NCBI GenBank assembly: GCA_963931925.1
Contig: OZ007579.1
Coordinates: 50,549,619 to 50,613,618, forward strand
DNA: 64,000 nucleotides
DNA from: Onchidella celtica
Taxonomy: Eukaryota; Mollusca; Gastropoda; Systellommatophora; Onchidiidae
Reading direction: 5' to 3'
Part shown: positions 24,601 through 33,860 of the stretch, one piece after another
How the letters are laid out: each line of letters begins with the position of its first letter
Numbering within the stretch: the stretch's first letter is position 1
Notes under the pieces: model-generated
Databases searched by the model: none
What the model was told of the DNA's origin: nothing
Seen by the model: the letters and a program-made list of their open reading frames with translations, nothing else
Program-made: the position numbers and the translations under genes

Positions 24601-27530
24601 GGAATACCTGGAATTTAAAGGAAAAATTCCCAGAAATAAGATAATTGCAAACTTTTTAAATTTCTTCTGGGCTCTTTTAATCCACTACGTATGGCAAAAG
24701 TTAAAAAATGAAAACTGAAGTGCAAAGAAAGCATACTTTTGTGATTGCAGGGAATGCAGGTATTAACCCTCACCTTGCGAGGGGCGGTAATTGTCGGTAT
24801 TTACTCGCAAGCGCTCACGCCGCACGGGCGGCAAAAGTCGGGGAAGGTCAAGCTGACCGCGCCATGCGCAAGCCATATTTTCACGCATCAGGTCACTGAC
24901 CTTAAATTGTTCACTGTATCTCTTCTAAATCAAACGCATTGTGACATGGACATGTTAATTAGTGAACCACTGGTCGGAATCACAAAGACTAAGCTTTCAA
25001 ACTCAAAGGCTCTCCCCACACTTTCAAAAGATGTAACATCGACATGCGAACTGTTGCTCAACAAATTTGCAATATTATCTCATTTTCTCACAAGCTGACC
25101 ATCATCTGGAGTTGTCTGTATCTAAGAACCAATCAGAAACAAGCTCTGAAATAATCTTTGCCCCAAATGCCCACATTGGTTTATTAGTATGTGTCAATCA
25201 GGATGAAACCATTTGTGTAGGGCTTGGGAGGGCGTGGCTAGTTATCATGCTTCGTTCTCACGAAAACTACAGCTGTCAGTTTGGAATCATAAGTCAGATC
25301 CTTGGTTAGAGACTGACAGACTATGGTTTTGCTGGTTAATTCATTATCAAGCGTGATAAGGCATAGCAGCGAATGTTTTCATACCGATCAATAAAAACCG
25401 AACCACGTGGACAGCGTTTGTGGTCATCGCATAGCGGCACGGGTCAGTGACCCCAGATAAGATTCTCCGTGAGTAAGGTCACTGACCGTGCAGCGGGCTT
25501 TACAGGTACGGTAGTGCTCGGGGTATGGGTTAAACCAGCTTACTGTGCTTAGTCATTCTACCTTTGCATTTCCATATGGTACAAGAGTCAGATTCATGAT
25601 GTTTCCAATCTTTGTCCAGGTCGGGTATAACATGGTGGCAATGAACTGTTTACAGTCTGGGCAAAGGCTTTCATAGTACAGTGTCAGCCGGACAAGCTCT
25701 GCATCTTCAGCATTGGACCACTCATACTTTTTACATTGTTCATAAACCTGAGGAGGCAAAAGTGAAGTTGAGTTTCGTTTTATTAACTACCGAAAACAAA
25801 AATCAAATGTGGTGTGACAGTAAACAAACTTGCTAATGCTGCAGCTGCTCAAGTTGGGATAATTAAGCAAAATGATGGCTGGAGTTCAAAATATTAGGAA
25901 AAAAAAAAATTTAACAGGATAGCAAATTGAGCAAATAAAATTGGAAGAATAAAGAACTGTAGGAAGTTAAACAGAGTACTCAGGTGCGACTTCCAGACTT
26001 GGACTACAATTTTTTTCATTTGTTCAATTTTCTATATATATGTATATCCTGTCTCATTTTTTCCCTGATGAAGATCAGTCGATCGAAGCTTGATTAGTCT
26101 TCTGTTTTCTTTTCCGTGTTATTTTTTATTGTTTCTCTATTATTTCTTATATAACGAAGAGTTTATCCGTTGATACTGACGGATAAAATTTTCCCTAGGA
26201 TTTTTTTCATCCGTCAACATAAATTCTGTATTTAATTTGCGAGTCATCTCCCCTGATTTGAACCCTTTCTTCGTCTTCCTCCCTTGTTCCATACGAGCGT
26301 ACACCCCGACGTGATCAACGTTCATATTGGGCGAGTGTTGAAAACTATATTGAAATTGGAGAGACTTGGAATTTTTTTTTATTTAATGGATACACGAAGG
26401 TTCAGGTCTAATCCGTTGATATGGGTTTCTTGGTTTGGTCATGCTTATTTAGTAAGACTTTTCTCACGATTACCCAGGGTCTTCAGTAGCGTAGTTGTTA
26501 GCATCTCTCTCCGTCAGTCAAGTGGCAGTGGTTCCATTCTCAGAAACGCAGGTTGTTTTTTTTTCACAAGTCTTTTATTTTTATTTGGCATCAATCTTTT
26601 ATTTTTTTCAATCCAAGAACAATAACGGAAGAAATCCAGTTGTTTTGTTTTTTTTTTCTATCTACCTGTTAATCGGGGGTACAGCGGTTCGATTCTCAGC
26701 AGGGTAGGGTTTTATTTTCTTTCTTATAAAAGTCTTTTTATCAGTAATCAATCTGTTTGTTAATTTTTTTTAATCCAATAACATTAGGAATAAATCCAGT
26801 TTGCTTGTTTGTTTGTTGCTGTTTGTCATTAGGCAATAGTGCCGATAGTGTTGCCGGATAAACCCAAGTATCCGCCGATAATGTTGACGGATAAACCTGG
26901 GCAGTATCCGTCGATAATGTTGACTGATAAGGGCAGCCTTCTTATAATGCGAGGCTTTGCTACACAGGCCTACAGCTCTCTCTGTTTGCCATATTTTGAT
27001 TATTTCATTACAGTTAGGCCTACCTTAAACGGAATTTTTATTATGAAGTGTGACAGTGTGAGTGTAAGCAACCTCCACCATTTTGAACGGTGTAGGCCCC
27101 TACAATGGCTACATGTTCATATACAAGTAAAAAATGTTTTATTAAGAATCCTGGGCAAGTGATGCGTCCAGTTAGGCTTAGGTCTAGCTCTAGATCTAGA
27201 TCAATCTTGTTAGATCTATCTTATTTGGTTCAAGGATCAATCTCGCATCTCCATCACTGCATGGCTACGTCAAAAGTTTTTGAAAGCTAGATCTTGATCT
27301 CTCTAGATCTAGATCTAGGATAGATAGATCTAGAATCTATAGAGTCTAGGCTATAATACAAATAAAATTATAATAAAATAAGAACTTACACCACAAGATA
27401 AAGCAATTTCTTCACTGTTACACCAAAACTGGGATGGGATGTTACACGAGCCCACATATCCGCTTTGAAATAAAATAGACAAAGTCGACAGCAGACAGCA
27501 AACATTCACGAACTTCATGGTATACGCCAT
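15597..27530 (-). CDS. IFI30-like: GILT-family lysosomal thiol reductase, 7 coding exons (complete)
   Basis: Seven minus-strand exons join in phase 0: 27530-27390, 25747-25562, 23705-23631, 21367-21269, 18935-18789, 16837-16769 and 15626-15597, all with GT..AG introns. The product is 248 residues, close to the usual GILT length. Residues 1-29 form a hydrophobic signal peptide; Met5 is an alternative start. The redox site CPDC is at 76-79, within [10 protein letters not shown]. The family signature CQHGEHEC with following GN lies at 121-131. EYVPW..NG closes exon 5, and the tail GRKPAACTQ resembles the YQGKKPDVC end of vertebrate GILT. N-glycosylation sequons are at N99, N143 and N181. Family knowledge: soluble endolysosomal enzyme that reduces protein disulfides at acid pH and aids antigen or pathogen protein breakdown. 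CPDC replaces the vertebrate CGGC. Every intron carries a repeat or candidate mobile element. A possible poly(A) signal on the minus strand is at 15184-15189. Confidence 0.93.
15990..16125. repeat. Two-unit tandem repeat in GILT intron 6
   Basis: Two units of about 60 bp with CAATTCCAGGGCTTTTCCAT and AATCAAGCCCAGGGCTTTTC. Confidence 0.65.
16316..16565. mobile_element. piggyBac-like MITE in GILT intron 6
   Basis: Bounded by TTAA on both sides (16312-16315 and 16566-16569). Inverted ends are CCCTCTTGCTGCCA and TGGTAGCAAAAGGG (two mismatches in 14). TTAA duplication with CCC..GGG ends is the piggyBac pattern. No transposase is present. Confidence 0.72.
16769..16837 (-). CDS. IFI30-like: GILT exon 6
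   Basis: 23 codons ([23 protein letters not shown]) between acceptor TTGCCAG and donor GTAAGT. It corresponds to the helix with the conserved late cysteine (LLxLVCQLY in vertebrates). Both junctions are phase 0. Confidence 0.9.
17869..18588 (-). mobile_element. Non-autonomous Helitron in GILT intron 5
   Basis: On the minus strand the 5' end is TCTATATTAATAAAAGTG directly after host A, and the 3' end is a GC-rich stem region (CCCGCGCAGGGCCGGG) followed by AACTCAGCTAG before host T. The TC start, near-terminal hairpin, CTRR end and A/T insertion are the Helitron hallmarks. The 720 bp hold no Rep/helicase coding. Confidence 0.75.
18724..18749. repeat. Poly-C run in GILT intron 5
   Basis: An uninterrupted run of about 26 C on the plus strand, 40 bp beyond the exon 5 donor. 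Similar but shorter C or G runs occur at many sites in this window (for example 4246, 11826, 33092, 53047). Confidence 0.8.
18789..18935 (-). CDS. IFI30-like: GILT exon 5: [22 protein letters not shown]
   Basis: 49 codons between acceptor TTTTCAG and donor GTAAGA. It encodes the C-terminal cysteines, the N181-C-T sequon and the strongly conserved H-E-Y-V-P-W block. A 26-bp C run lies just beyond its donor in intron 5, on the plus strand near 18724. Confidence 0.93.
20553..20679 (-). mobile_element. Family A Helitron fragment in GILT intron 4
   Basis: The reverse complement reads ACCGTGCATGTCATAAAAAGTAATCATATCAGGCTTGGTGCGCAG..., matching the 3' half of family A without the terminal hairpin. 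It sits between 62-bp direct repeats (20491-20552 and 20680-20741; three mismatches). Confidence 0.6.
21269..21367 (-). CDS. IFI30-like: GILT exon 4
   Basis: 33 codons between acceptor CTCAG and donor GTATGA. It encodes [23 protein letters not shown], matching the segment with two conserved cysteines that follows the CQHG signature in this family. Confidence 0.9.
22080..22876 (-). mobile_element. Decayed LINE relic (same family), in GILT intron 3
   Basis: Minus-strand translation of 22739-22876 gives [32 protein letters not shown], close to TWTVYQSHARKLNHFHLACLRK of the 8.4-9.7 kb element. 22080-22500 gives [22 protein letters not shown] and a broken zinc finger (HCQR). Stops and frameshifts show it is dead. 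A hairpin insertion at 22514-22725 interrupts it. Confidence 0.8.
22514..22725. mobile_element. Insertion with perfect 76-bp inverted repeat, 13-bp TSD
   Basis: Arms 22512-22587 and 22598-22673 are exact reverse complements with a 10-nt loop. A further 52 bp follows, holding a small stem CCACAG/CTGTGG. The 13-bp repeat tgagcaggtgtgc stands on both sides (22501-22513 and 22726-22738). It lies inside the LINE relic. It has no coding capacity, and I cannot assign the element type. Confidence 0.85.
23631..23705 (-). CDS. IFI30-like: GILT exon 3: CQHGxxxC signature
   Basis: A short 25-codon exon between acceptor AAG and donor GTGGGT. It encodes [15 protein letters not shown], the diagnostic GILT signature downstream of the CXXC site. 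It is too short to show as a long ORF and was found by family knowledge. Confidence 0.92.
24767..25529. mobile_element. Candidate TTAA-flanked MITE in GILT intron 2
   Basis: TTAA at 24763-24766 and 25530-25533. The ends CCCTCACCTTGCGAG and CTCGGGGTATGGG are only partly inverted copies. The interior is GC-richer and has GGTCACTGACC motifs near both ends. It lies about 30 bp from the exon 2 donor. Confidence 0.4.
25562..25747 (-). CDS. IFI30-like: GILT exon 2: CPDC active site
   Basis: It encodes 62 residues between a pyrimidine-rich acceptor (CCTCCTCAG) and the donor GTAGAA. It carries [18 protein letters not shown] and LVPYGNAK, the thioredoxin-like active-site block of the GILT family. Translation past the donor meets a stop after two codons, consistent with an intron. 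Confidence 0.93.
26485..26815 (+). mobile_element. Two tandem tRNA-like SINE copies in GILT intron 1
   Basis: Unit 1 (from about 26485) has an A-box-like TAGCGTAGTTG and a B-box-like GGTTCCATTCTC. Unit 2 (from about 26660) has GGTTCGATTCTC. Both are followed by related tails ending in AATCCA.. and AAATCCAGTT. The acceptor-stem fold is poor, so neither is a functional tRNA gene. Confidence 0.5.
27390..27530 (-). CDS. IFI30-like: GILT exon 1: signal peptide and N-terminus
   Basis: It encodes 47 residues from ATG at 27530 to the donor GTAAGT at 27389. The first 25 or so residues are hydrophobic, followed by a cysteine-containing mature start ([10 protein letters not shown]). A second in-frame Met at codon 5 (MKF) would also give a signal peptide. 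Confidence 0.9.
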
Positions 27531-29062
27531 TTTGTACGAATCACATGATCGTCACGAGTGATGGCCAGATTTTAAACATGTGTAAAGTTTTACAATTTAA
27601 CTATTAAAAAAGCCAAAAATAATAAAACACTTTATATCAAAAGTTTCAGTCCAAAACATTCAGAGTTCAAAGTTTTATTAAGATAATTTACTAAAGTACA
27701 AAAGAGGTTTTCGAAAATTAAAATATGACACATATGCATCTTAAATGTAAGTTGTCAGTTGCGACAATGACCTTACTGGCAATATAGTCAGGTCTTTACA
27801 ACTCACTATCGTGTGATCAGTGTGTGACATTAATTAATCAATTCAAGGAGCCATCCATAAAGTATTAAGTACGTGCCCTTGGAGGGGGACGGGGGATTTA
27901 CCCCAGCGCGTAAAATTTATAGGTGGGATATGAAGGGTTCGGGGGTTATACTTACGTTTTTCAGTCATGCTCATGTATAAAATTTAAAAGTTCGTTTTTA
28001 TATTTACATGCACTTTTTTCCATCAGCAAACAAACGCCATACGAACATAATAATGATTGACTCGAGGGCCAGGTACGACCTTGCAAAATCTGAATACTGT
28101 ACGTTGCGTGTTAAGGGAGCATTCAAAATCTGACCCTCTTCAGCTTTAGGCCTATAGTGTGGATAAAAATCAAACAAGAGCGTATGTTTGAGATCAAACA
28201 GCCATGTAAAATGCCACTTACTCTGTTACAACATAGCCGCCCTAGCGGTTGTAAGCTCGTACAAGGAGGGAGGAAAGGGAGAGGAGGGGGAGGGGGGGGA
28301 GGCTGAAGCCATACATTTACTAGGAGAGGGGAGGAGAGAGGGTGAGTGAAAAATCGCCAGAAGCAAGTGTACAACATCAATGGATGCCCCCCCCCCCTAT
28401 GCACCAAGGGAAATACAAAAGGCAAAAGTCATGACAAAGATAAAAGCATATATTTGATATATGACTACACATGCACGCTCCGTCTGTCATTCTTTCACAT
28501 CGAGGCTGGATTCAGGCCAACTGATGCCCTAACCACAAGCCGACCTTGGTGCTCTTTGACCCTTCCAATGGCAAGACATCGCCAGAACTGACTTGACGCT
28601 AAATTTCAATAGAAGTGCTGAATGTGAAATATTAGATTCAAAATTCAGCGTTCTTCCAGAACAAACCCCATAATTGTTTTAAATACGTGCATAATGTGGT
28701 TTTTTGTTTTCGTTTTTGTTCAATTTAACACATTGTAGCGAAAAGTAATATAAGCAAATTAGTTACATACACTTATATCAACGCCTGTGGGAAAAAAACA
28801 ACAACAACATATTTTCGACAATTTATTCACCAGCACCACCACCAACATGAACAACAACGACAATAACAATGACATTTGCATCTGGCTAAAATAACTTTGA
28901 ATCAAGAAGCTTAATAATAATGGTTAATACTAATGCATATGAAGTTACATACAGGGAAAAGACCTGGTGCTTAGACTACAGTTACACTATAGCTCTGAAA
29001 AGCCAGTTTCAACCAAATCTGACATGAATACAATAACATATCATCATCATCTTCATACGTGT

Positions 29063-29272
29063 ATTGTAAAGGAAGTAAGGCCTTCAATGTAATCATGAAA
29101 GGCATTTTAACCGCCGAGACTTAAATTCTATAAAATATCAAAATACGCATAGAAAGAAGGATAGGTGTCCGTGGACATATTTTAAAAGGTCTTGAAGTTC
29201 GCCATATTTTTGATAGTTTCGTTGATTTTTGGCTACAATCGAGTTGAACAGAAGAAAGTGTTCCGACATTTT
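29063..29272. repeat. Dispersed repeat C, copy without MITE
   Basis: Starts ATTGTAAAGGAAGTAAGGCC and ends TTCCGACATTTT. It aligns in the same orientation with 33318-33502 plus 33831-33860. It shows the uninterrupted sequence (GAGTTGAACAGAAG) where the second copy holds MITE B. Confidence 0.75.
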
Positions 29273-29304
29273 GAGCCGGAGAAAAAGTGCATTTTCTTGT
29301 AGAA

Positions 29305-29706
29305 TCTATTAAGTACTATATATTTCAGTAACTTGCAACCTTTGGCATGACTAACTGACCAAACTATACACTCTTCAGGCCTTAAATTTGGCAGGAAGGT
29401 GGCAATTGAGATAAGGAAGATGGTGGCTATAATTAGAAGTTGTTTACTTCAAGCATGTGTTTTTAAAAAATAACAATGTTTATTGCTATGTAACATCTGT
29501 ATTTTTGCATGTTTGTTCCGTAATATATAGTACCGTGCATGTCATAAAAAGTAACCGTATCAAGCGTTCAGTATGGTGCGTAGTGTGTTCTGCTGCGCAT
29601 GAGTTCTGAAGCAAGACTGTAGTTTATTACTTTTATTATACTAGGGGGGGGGGGGGGGGAAATCACATGACTGTTTATTCCGGGCAATGCCCGGTAGCTC
29701 ATCTAG
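29305..29706 (+). mobile_element. Non-autonomous Helitron, family A copy 1
   Basis: It starts TCTATTAAGTACTATATATT after host A. It ends with the perfect hairpin CCGGGCAATGCCCGG, then TAGCTCATCTAG followed by T. The interior contains a G run. The next copy begins at the following base. Confidence 0.78.
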
Positions 29707-30150
29707 TCTATTATATATTTCAGTAACTCGCAACCTTTGGCATGACTAACTGACCAAACTACACACTCTTCAGGCCTTAAATTTGGCAGGGAGGTGGCAA
29801 TTGAGATAAGGAAGATGATGGCTATAATTAAAATTTGTTTACTTCAAGCATGTATTTTTAAAAAATAACAATGTTCATTGCTATATAACATCTGTATTTT
29901 TGCATGTTTGTTTCGTAATATTATAGTATCGTACATGTCATAAAAAGTAACCGTATCAAGCGTTCAGTTTGGCTATGCTGAGGTCCCCGAGAAACAAAAG
30001 AACTCATCCCGTTCAGTTTGGTGCGTAATGTTGTGGTGCGCATGAGTTCTGAAGCAAGACTGTAGTTTATTACTTTTATTATAGGCCTATGAGGGGGGGG
30101 GGGGGGGCACATGATTGTTTATTCCGGGCAATGCCCGGTAGGTCATCTAG
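29707..30150 (+). mobile_element. Non-autonomous Helitron, family A copy 2 (abuts copy 1)
   Basis: It starts TCTATTATATATTTCAG immediately after the CTAG end of copy 1 and ends CCGGGCAATGCCCGG..CATCTAG before T. It is about 90% similar to copy 1 by eye, with an extra block of about 50 bp near 29968-30016 that repeats the motif CGTTCAGTTTGG. Confidence 0.78.
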
Positions 30151-30257
30151 TTAAAAATTGTGACAGGAAATTTCATTCTGCGCCTCAATTTACACATTGG
30201 TAATCGAAACTCAACTTTGAAAATCACATGTGTGCCCCGTGTCTGCGGGACAACTTG

Positions 30258-30280
30258 TAATAATAATAATAATAATAATG

Positions 30281-30335
<55 letters not shown>

Positions 30336-30372
30336 TAATAATAATAATAATAATAATAATTATCATGATAAT
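30258..30372. repeat. (AAT)n microsatellite
   Basis: Nearly pure AAT trinucleotides with a few GAT and TAT variants, just after Helitron copy 2. Confidence 0.9.
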
Positions 30373-30969
30373 AGTGATAATCCCCGTGTGTTCATGAAGG
30401 TAGTCGCAACAGACACAAGGGGACACTGCATCAATGGTGATGAAACCGATCAAGTGCCAAGGACCGAACGATACAGTAGAGGAAAACACAAACAAAAAAT
30501 GCTTTACTGTGCTTCAGATGCATTTCTTACCTTAAATACATTACTAATCATACAGATAAACATCTGAAATATTCAGGTCCCTCTTAATCAAATGAACAGA
30601 AACAAAAAATGATAAAAAGAAAGTTCCTTCAAGAAGTTTATGGAATATAATATATTACAACAACAACAACAGCAACAGCAAAAACAGCAACGACAACGAC
30701 AACAACAAAAGAGTTGCCATTCTGTACAGGTGCGGATACAATTGTGCGGTTTCATTTGAAAGGTAAAAAACCACGGGTTACAGATTTTAGCTTGTAGGTG
30801 TAACAACTACAGACCTATAGAAAAGCCAATTTGTGCACTGTAATTTTAAAATTACACAAGTAGTTACAGTATTGTATTACTGAAATTTCTTCGAATCCGT
30901 ACTGGGATCTAAAAGTGGAAGCTGCTGGGACATCAATGTCTCTCTTCTTCCCATATTATATCATGATCT

Positions 30970-31430
30970 TTCATGTTTGTATGACCATTCACCAATATCT
31001 CTCTTGTGTCCATATAATAGTATCATGATCTTTTCTGTTTGTACGACCACTCCTCAATGCCTCTCTTGTGTCCGTATATCATGATCTTTCCTGTTTGTAT
31101 GACCATTCACCAATGTCCCTCTTGTGTCTGTATATCACGATCTTTCCTGTTTGTAGGACCACTCCTCAACGTCTCTCTTGTGTCCGTATATCATGATATT
31201 TCCTGTTTGTATGACCATTCACCAATGTCTCTCTTGCGTCTGTATATCACAATCTTTCCTGTTTGTATGACCACTCCTCAATGTCTCGCTTGTGTCCGTA
31301 TATCACGATCTTTCCTGTTTGTATGACAACTCCTCAATGTCCCTCTTGTGTCCGTATATCACAATCTTTCCTGTTTGTATGACCACATGCCTCTCTTCTG
31401 CCCGTATGACACGATCTTTCCCGTTTTTAA
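30970..31430. repeat. 56-bp minisatellite, alternating two unit types
   Basis: CTGTTTGTA recurs at 31091, 31147, 31203, 31259, 31315 and 31371, exactly 56 bp apart. Units alternate between GACCATTCACCAATGT and GACCACTCCTCAATGT. The array lies about 200 bp beyond the stop of the BTB-BACK gene, possibly in its 3' UTR. Confidence 0.85.
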
Positions 31431-31627
31431 GTCCACCCACCAATGTTGCTTGGTGTCCGTGTTTCAAAAATAGATTTGCGTGTTCTCGTCTTCTCCAATT
31501 CGTCCCTAAAATCTCCACCAACACGAGCGCCTCACCCCACTTCTCTCATTCTTCTTTTCCTTTCATACCAACTGACCGATTATGGCCGTTCAATGTACTC
31601 TTGCTTTCACTCCCGCTCTACCGTTAA

Positions 31628-33009
31628 CTATTTTTTGTTGTTGTTGGCTTTCTTTTTTTTCTTATCACCCGAGTGTCTAGGGCGATGTACGGGTGACGAG
31701 TCTACAGATAACTGATCACAGCTCCGAGACAACCGTTTGCTACTTGATAGCCCTTCATTTTGACAAGTCCCTGGACTGGCAGGCGGCGATGAAAACTTTT
31801 CTTTGGAACATAAGAGTGCAGAACTGGGGGTAAATGGAGGGAAGAAAGGTGAAGGATTACTTGGTAATGACGTAGGTGAATGGGGTGAGGGGGGGAGGCT
31901 ACTAGGTATAGATTCATTGCTACTGATGACAGATAGGGGGCCACACGGTGGAGGACTGGCAGGGGATATCAGCGATGGGGTCGATGACCAGAAAGCTTTC
32001 TTGCTTGTAGATAATGTTCCATTGTGCAACTTGTTTTTGCGGGCATGTTTGGAGGATGTTTGCTTGGGGAGCGCCGGGGGTCTGGGTTGTGCAGGTGGCT
32101 TGATAGGGGTCTTTGTTACTGGAATCTTGGTGTGAATAGACACTTTATTGTCAACGTTTTCATACTCATTGACGTTCAAACGGTATTCGACTTTTCGAAG
32201 AAGATTGACATAAACGTGAGAGTCTCGGAGCGGAGCAGCGTCACTCATATTCTTCAGCAGCAGCGCCAGACTTGGGTCGCTGACATTCTCTAAATCCACA
32301 TGTTTTAGTAAGTTCCCAAACAATTTTTGTGTGGAACCAGATTCACGCTGATGATGCTCGGTGCCTTGTCCTCCACTTCTCGCGCCATTGCCAAATTGTT
32401 GCTCTCTCCAATTGATCCATCTCATAATGGCGGCCACGACTTCGTCAACACTAGCCCTCAGATGCGGACTTGTCAGTACTGTCTGCAGGACATGTTCAGA
32501 AATTGATAAAAAACTATCAGATTTTGCGAACTCAAAGAAGGTTTGACTCATAATGTCAATGATTACATTTATGACTGGTCTTGAGTTCAAACGTTTCCCA
32601 CATTCATAAAATCTCACCATATTTTTAGATGAAATTTCTTTCAGTACAACACTTTCGCATGCTCTCCATAGAAACGCAATTCTGAGAAGATGAGCAGCAG
32701 ACCAGATATCAACAACATTTTCTCGGGTGATAACATTGCACCCCTTGTAGATAATAGTCAGTACCAGTTTTAGTGTGTCAGCGCTCATACCGTCGACTGT
32801 AACTTCTGTCGGGATACCATTGCTCGTGTCGGTGTGAAGACGGGCCCTAAAGACTTCTGAGCATGCGCAGAGAAAAATTCTATGACAAAAAAACGCCCTG
32901 TCCTCTACTTTTACTACAACATCTGCCAGCACCGGATCATCAAAATGTCTGCCCAAGCAGCTGAAAACCCCTTCTGCTAACGTCACATCAACTTGTCTCT
33001 TGGCACCGC
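31628..33009 (-). CDS. BTB/POZ-BACK domain protein, terminal exon
   Basis: A single long exon encodes about 460 residues and ends at a stop at 31628. The frame stays open upstream of the GTG at 32986 to an acceptor TTTTTGCAG at 33010, so the start lies in an earlier exon (phase 1 junction). Counting from that GTG, a BTB fold spans about 15-118 (ADVVVKVEDRAFFCHRIFLC, YKGCNVITRENVVDIWSAAHLL), and a BACK-like helical region spans 120-265 (YECGKRLNSRPVINVIIDIM through LRKVEYRL). Residues 275-452 are low-complexity Pro/Ser with a basic end (KKKKKANNNKK). No kelch repeats follow. Family knowledge: BTB-BACK proteins dimerise and often recruit cullin-3 to ubiquitylation targets, with kelch repeats usually binding the substrate. 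Function here is inferred only from the domains. Confidence 0.88.
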
Positions 33010-33151
33010 CTGCAAAAAGTAAAACAAAACAAAGTGAATCGAAACCCTTGGGAAAACACGATCATGGGGGATCTCCAGAGAAAGATACCCCCCCTCCCCC
33101 CTCCCCCCCCCCCAACCTCAAAACAAAAGTTTCCGCCCACGATTTCCTCAC

Positions 33152-33236
33152 AGGCCCGTGCAAAGCTGCTGACAGGCTCAGGCCAGATGGGACATGCAGG
33201 CTCCATCATTTCAAACTTCTCAAGTAGTCTTGTCAT
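33152..33236 (-). CDS. Possible first coding exon of the BTB-BACK gene
   Basis: An ATG at 33236 opens 28 codons (MTRLLEKFEMMEPACPIWPE...) and then one base before a donor GTGAGG at 33151. That phase 1 junction fits the acceptor at 33010 exactly and gives a 142-nt intron with a good pyrimidine tract. The frame is also open further upstream, so the true start could be earlier. I recognise no domain in these residues. Transcript data would decide. Confidence 0.4.
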
Positions 33237-33317
33237 TACAGCTAAATAGATATGATTTGTGTTTTGGGTAGAAACTTGAATGTACTTACGTGGAATAATA
33301 ATAATAATCATAATCAT

Positions 33318-33860
33318 ATTATAAAGGAAGTAAAGTCTTCCATGTAATCACTAAAGGCTTTTTAACCGCTGAACCCAAAATTCTACAAAAGATCAGATTA
33401 CGCATAGAAGAGATAAAGGTGTGCGTGCATTTCCAAAGGTCCCGATGTTCACTTTATTATTTTTAATACTTTCGTCAATATTGAGCCACAGCTGAGATGA
33501 ACCAGAGAGTATATAGAGAGAGGGTTCACTATTGGTCGATTTGCACTGCGAGACACGGGAGGCTCTGTGAAACCACTGTTAGCATGGAGCGGAAAGTAGG
33601 TCGCTGCGGTAAATAATATCCCTATGTGCATTTCCACGGGGCGTAAGAGCTTATAAACGGTTGTAAATAGTTTCAGTCAGCCCAAAAAATATGAACAAAC
33701 CACAATAAACAGATATGTACACTATCTTTAGTGAAGAAGGTCTCTTTCAATTCTTCAATTTCATTTTACCGCAGCGACCTAGTTTTGCAATTTTGGTGGA
33801 AGTGAACCCTCTCTATACATATACTACTTGGCTGAACAGAGGAAGGTGGTCCGACATTTT
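33318..33860. repeat. Dispersed repeat C, copy interrupted by MITE B
   Basis: Starts ATTATAAAGGAAGTAAAG and resumes after the MITE with GAACAGAGGAAGGTGGTCC. It aligns with the copy at 29063-29272. Confidence 0.72.
33503..33830. mobile_element. MITE family B, copy inside another repeat
   Basis: It starts CAGAGAGTATATAG and ends in a decayed TIR (CTACTTG). Flanks are gatgaac (33496-33502) and gctgaac (33831-33837), six of seven identical. The surrounding repeat is present without the MITE at 29063-29272. Confidence 0.82.

Noticed and set aside
26485-26715. Functional tRNA genes
   Set aside because: B-box-like sequences are present but the acceptor and anticodon stems do not fold convincingly; better explained as SINE remnants.
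30160-30567. 135-codon ORF rich in Asn and its poly-Ile antisense
   Set aside because: Produced by the (AAT)n microsatellite; no domain on either side.
32988-33317. 109-codon minus-strand ORF as a separate gene
   Set aside because: It runs through a G-rich intron and an ATT repeat. Only its part at 33152-33236 was kept, as a possible first exon of the BTB gene.
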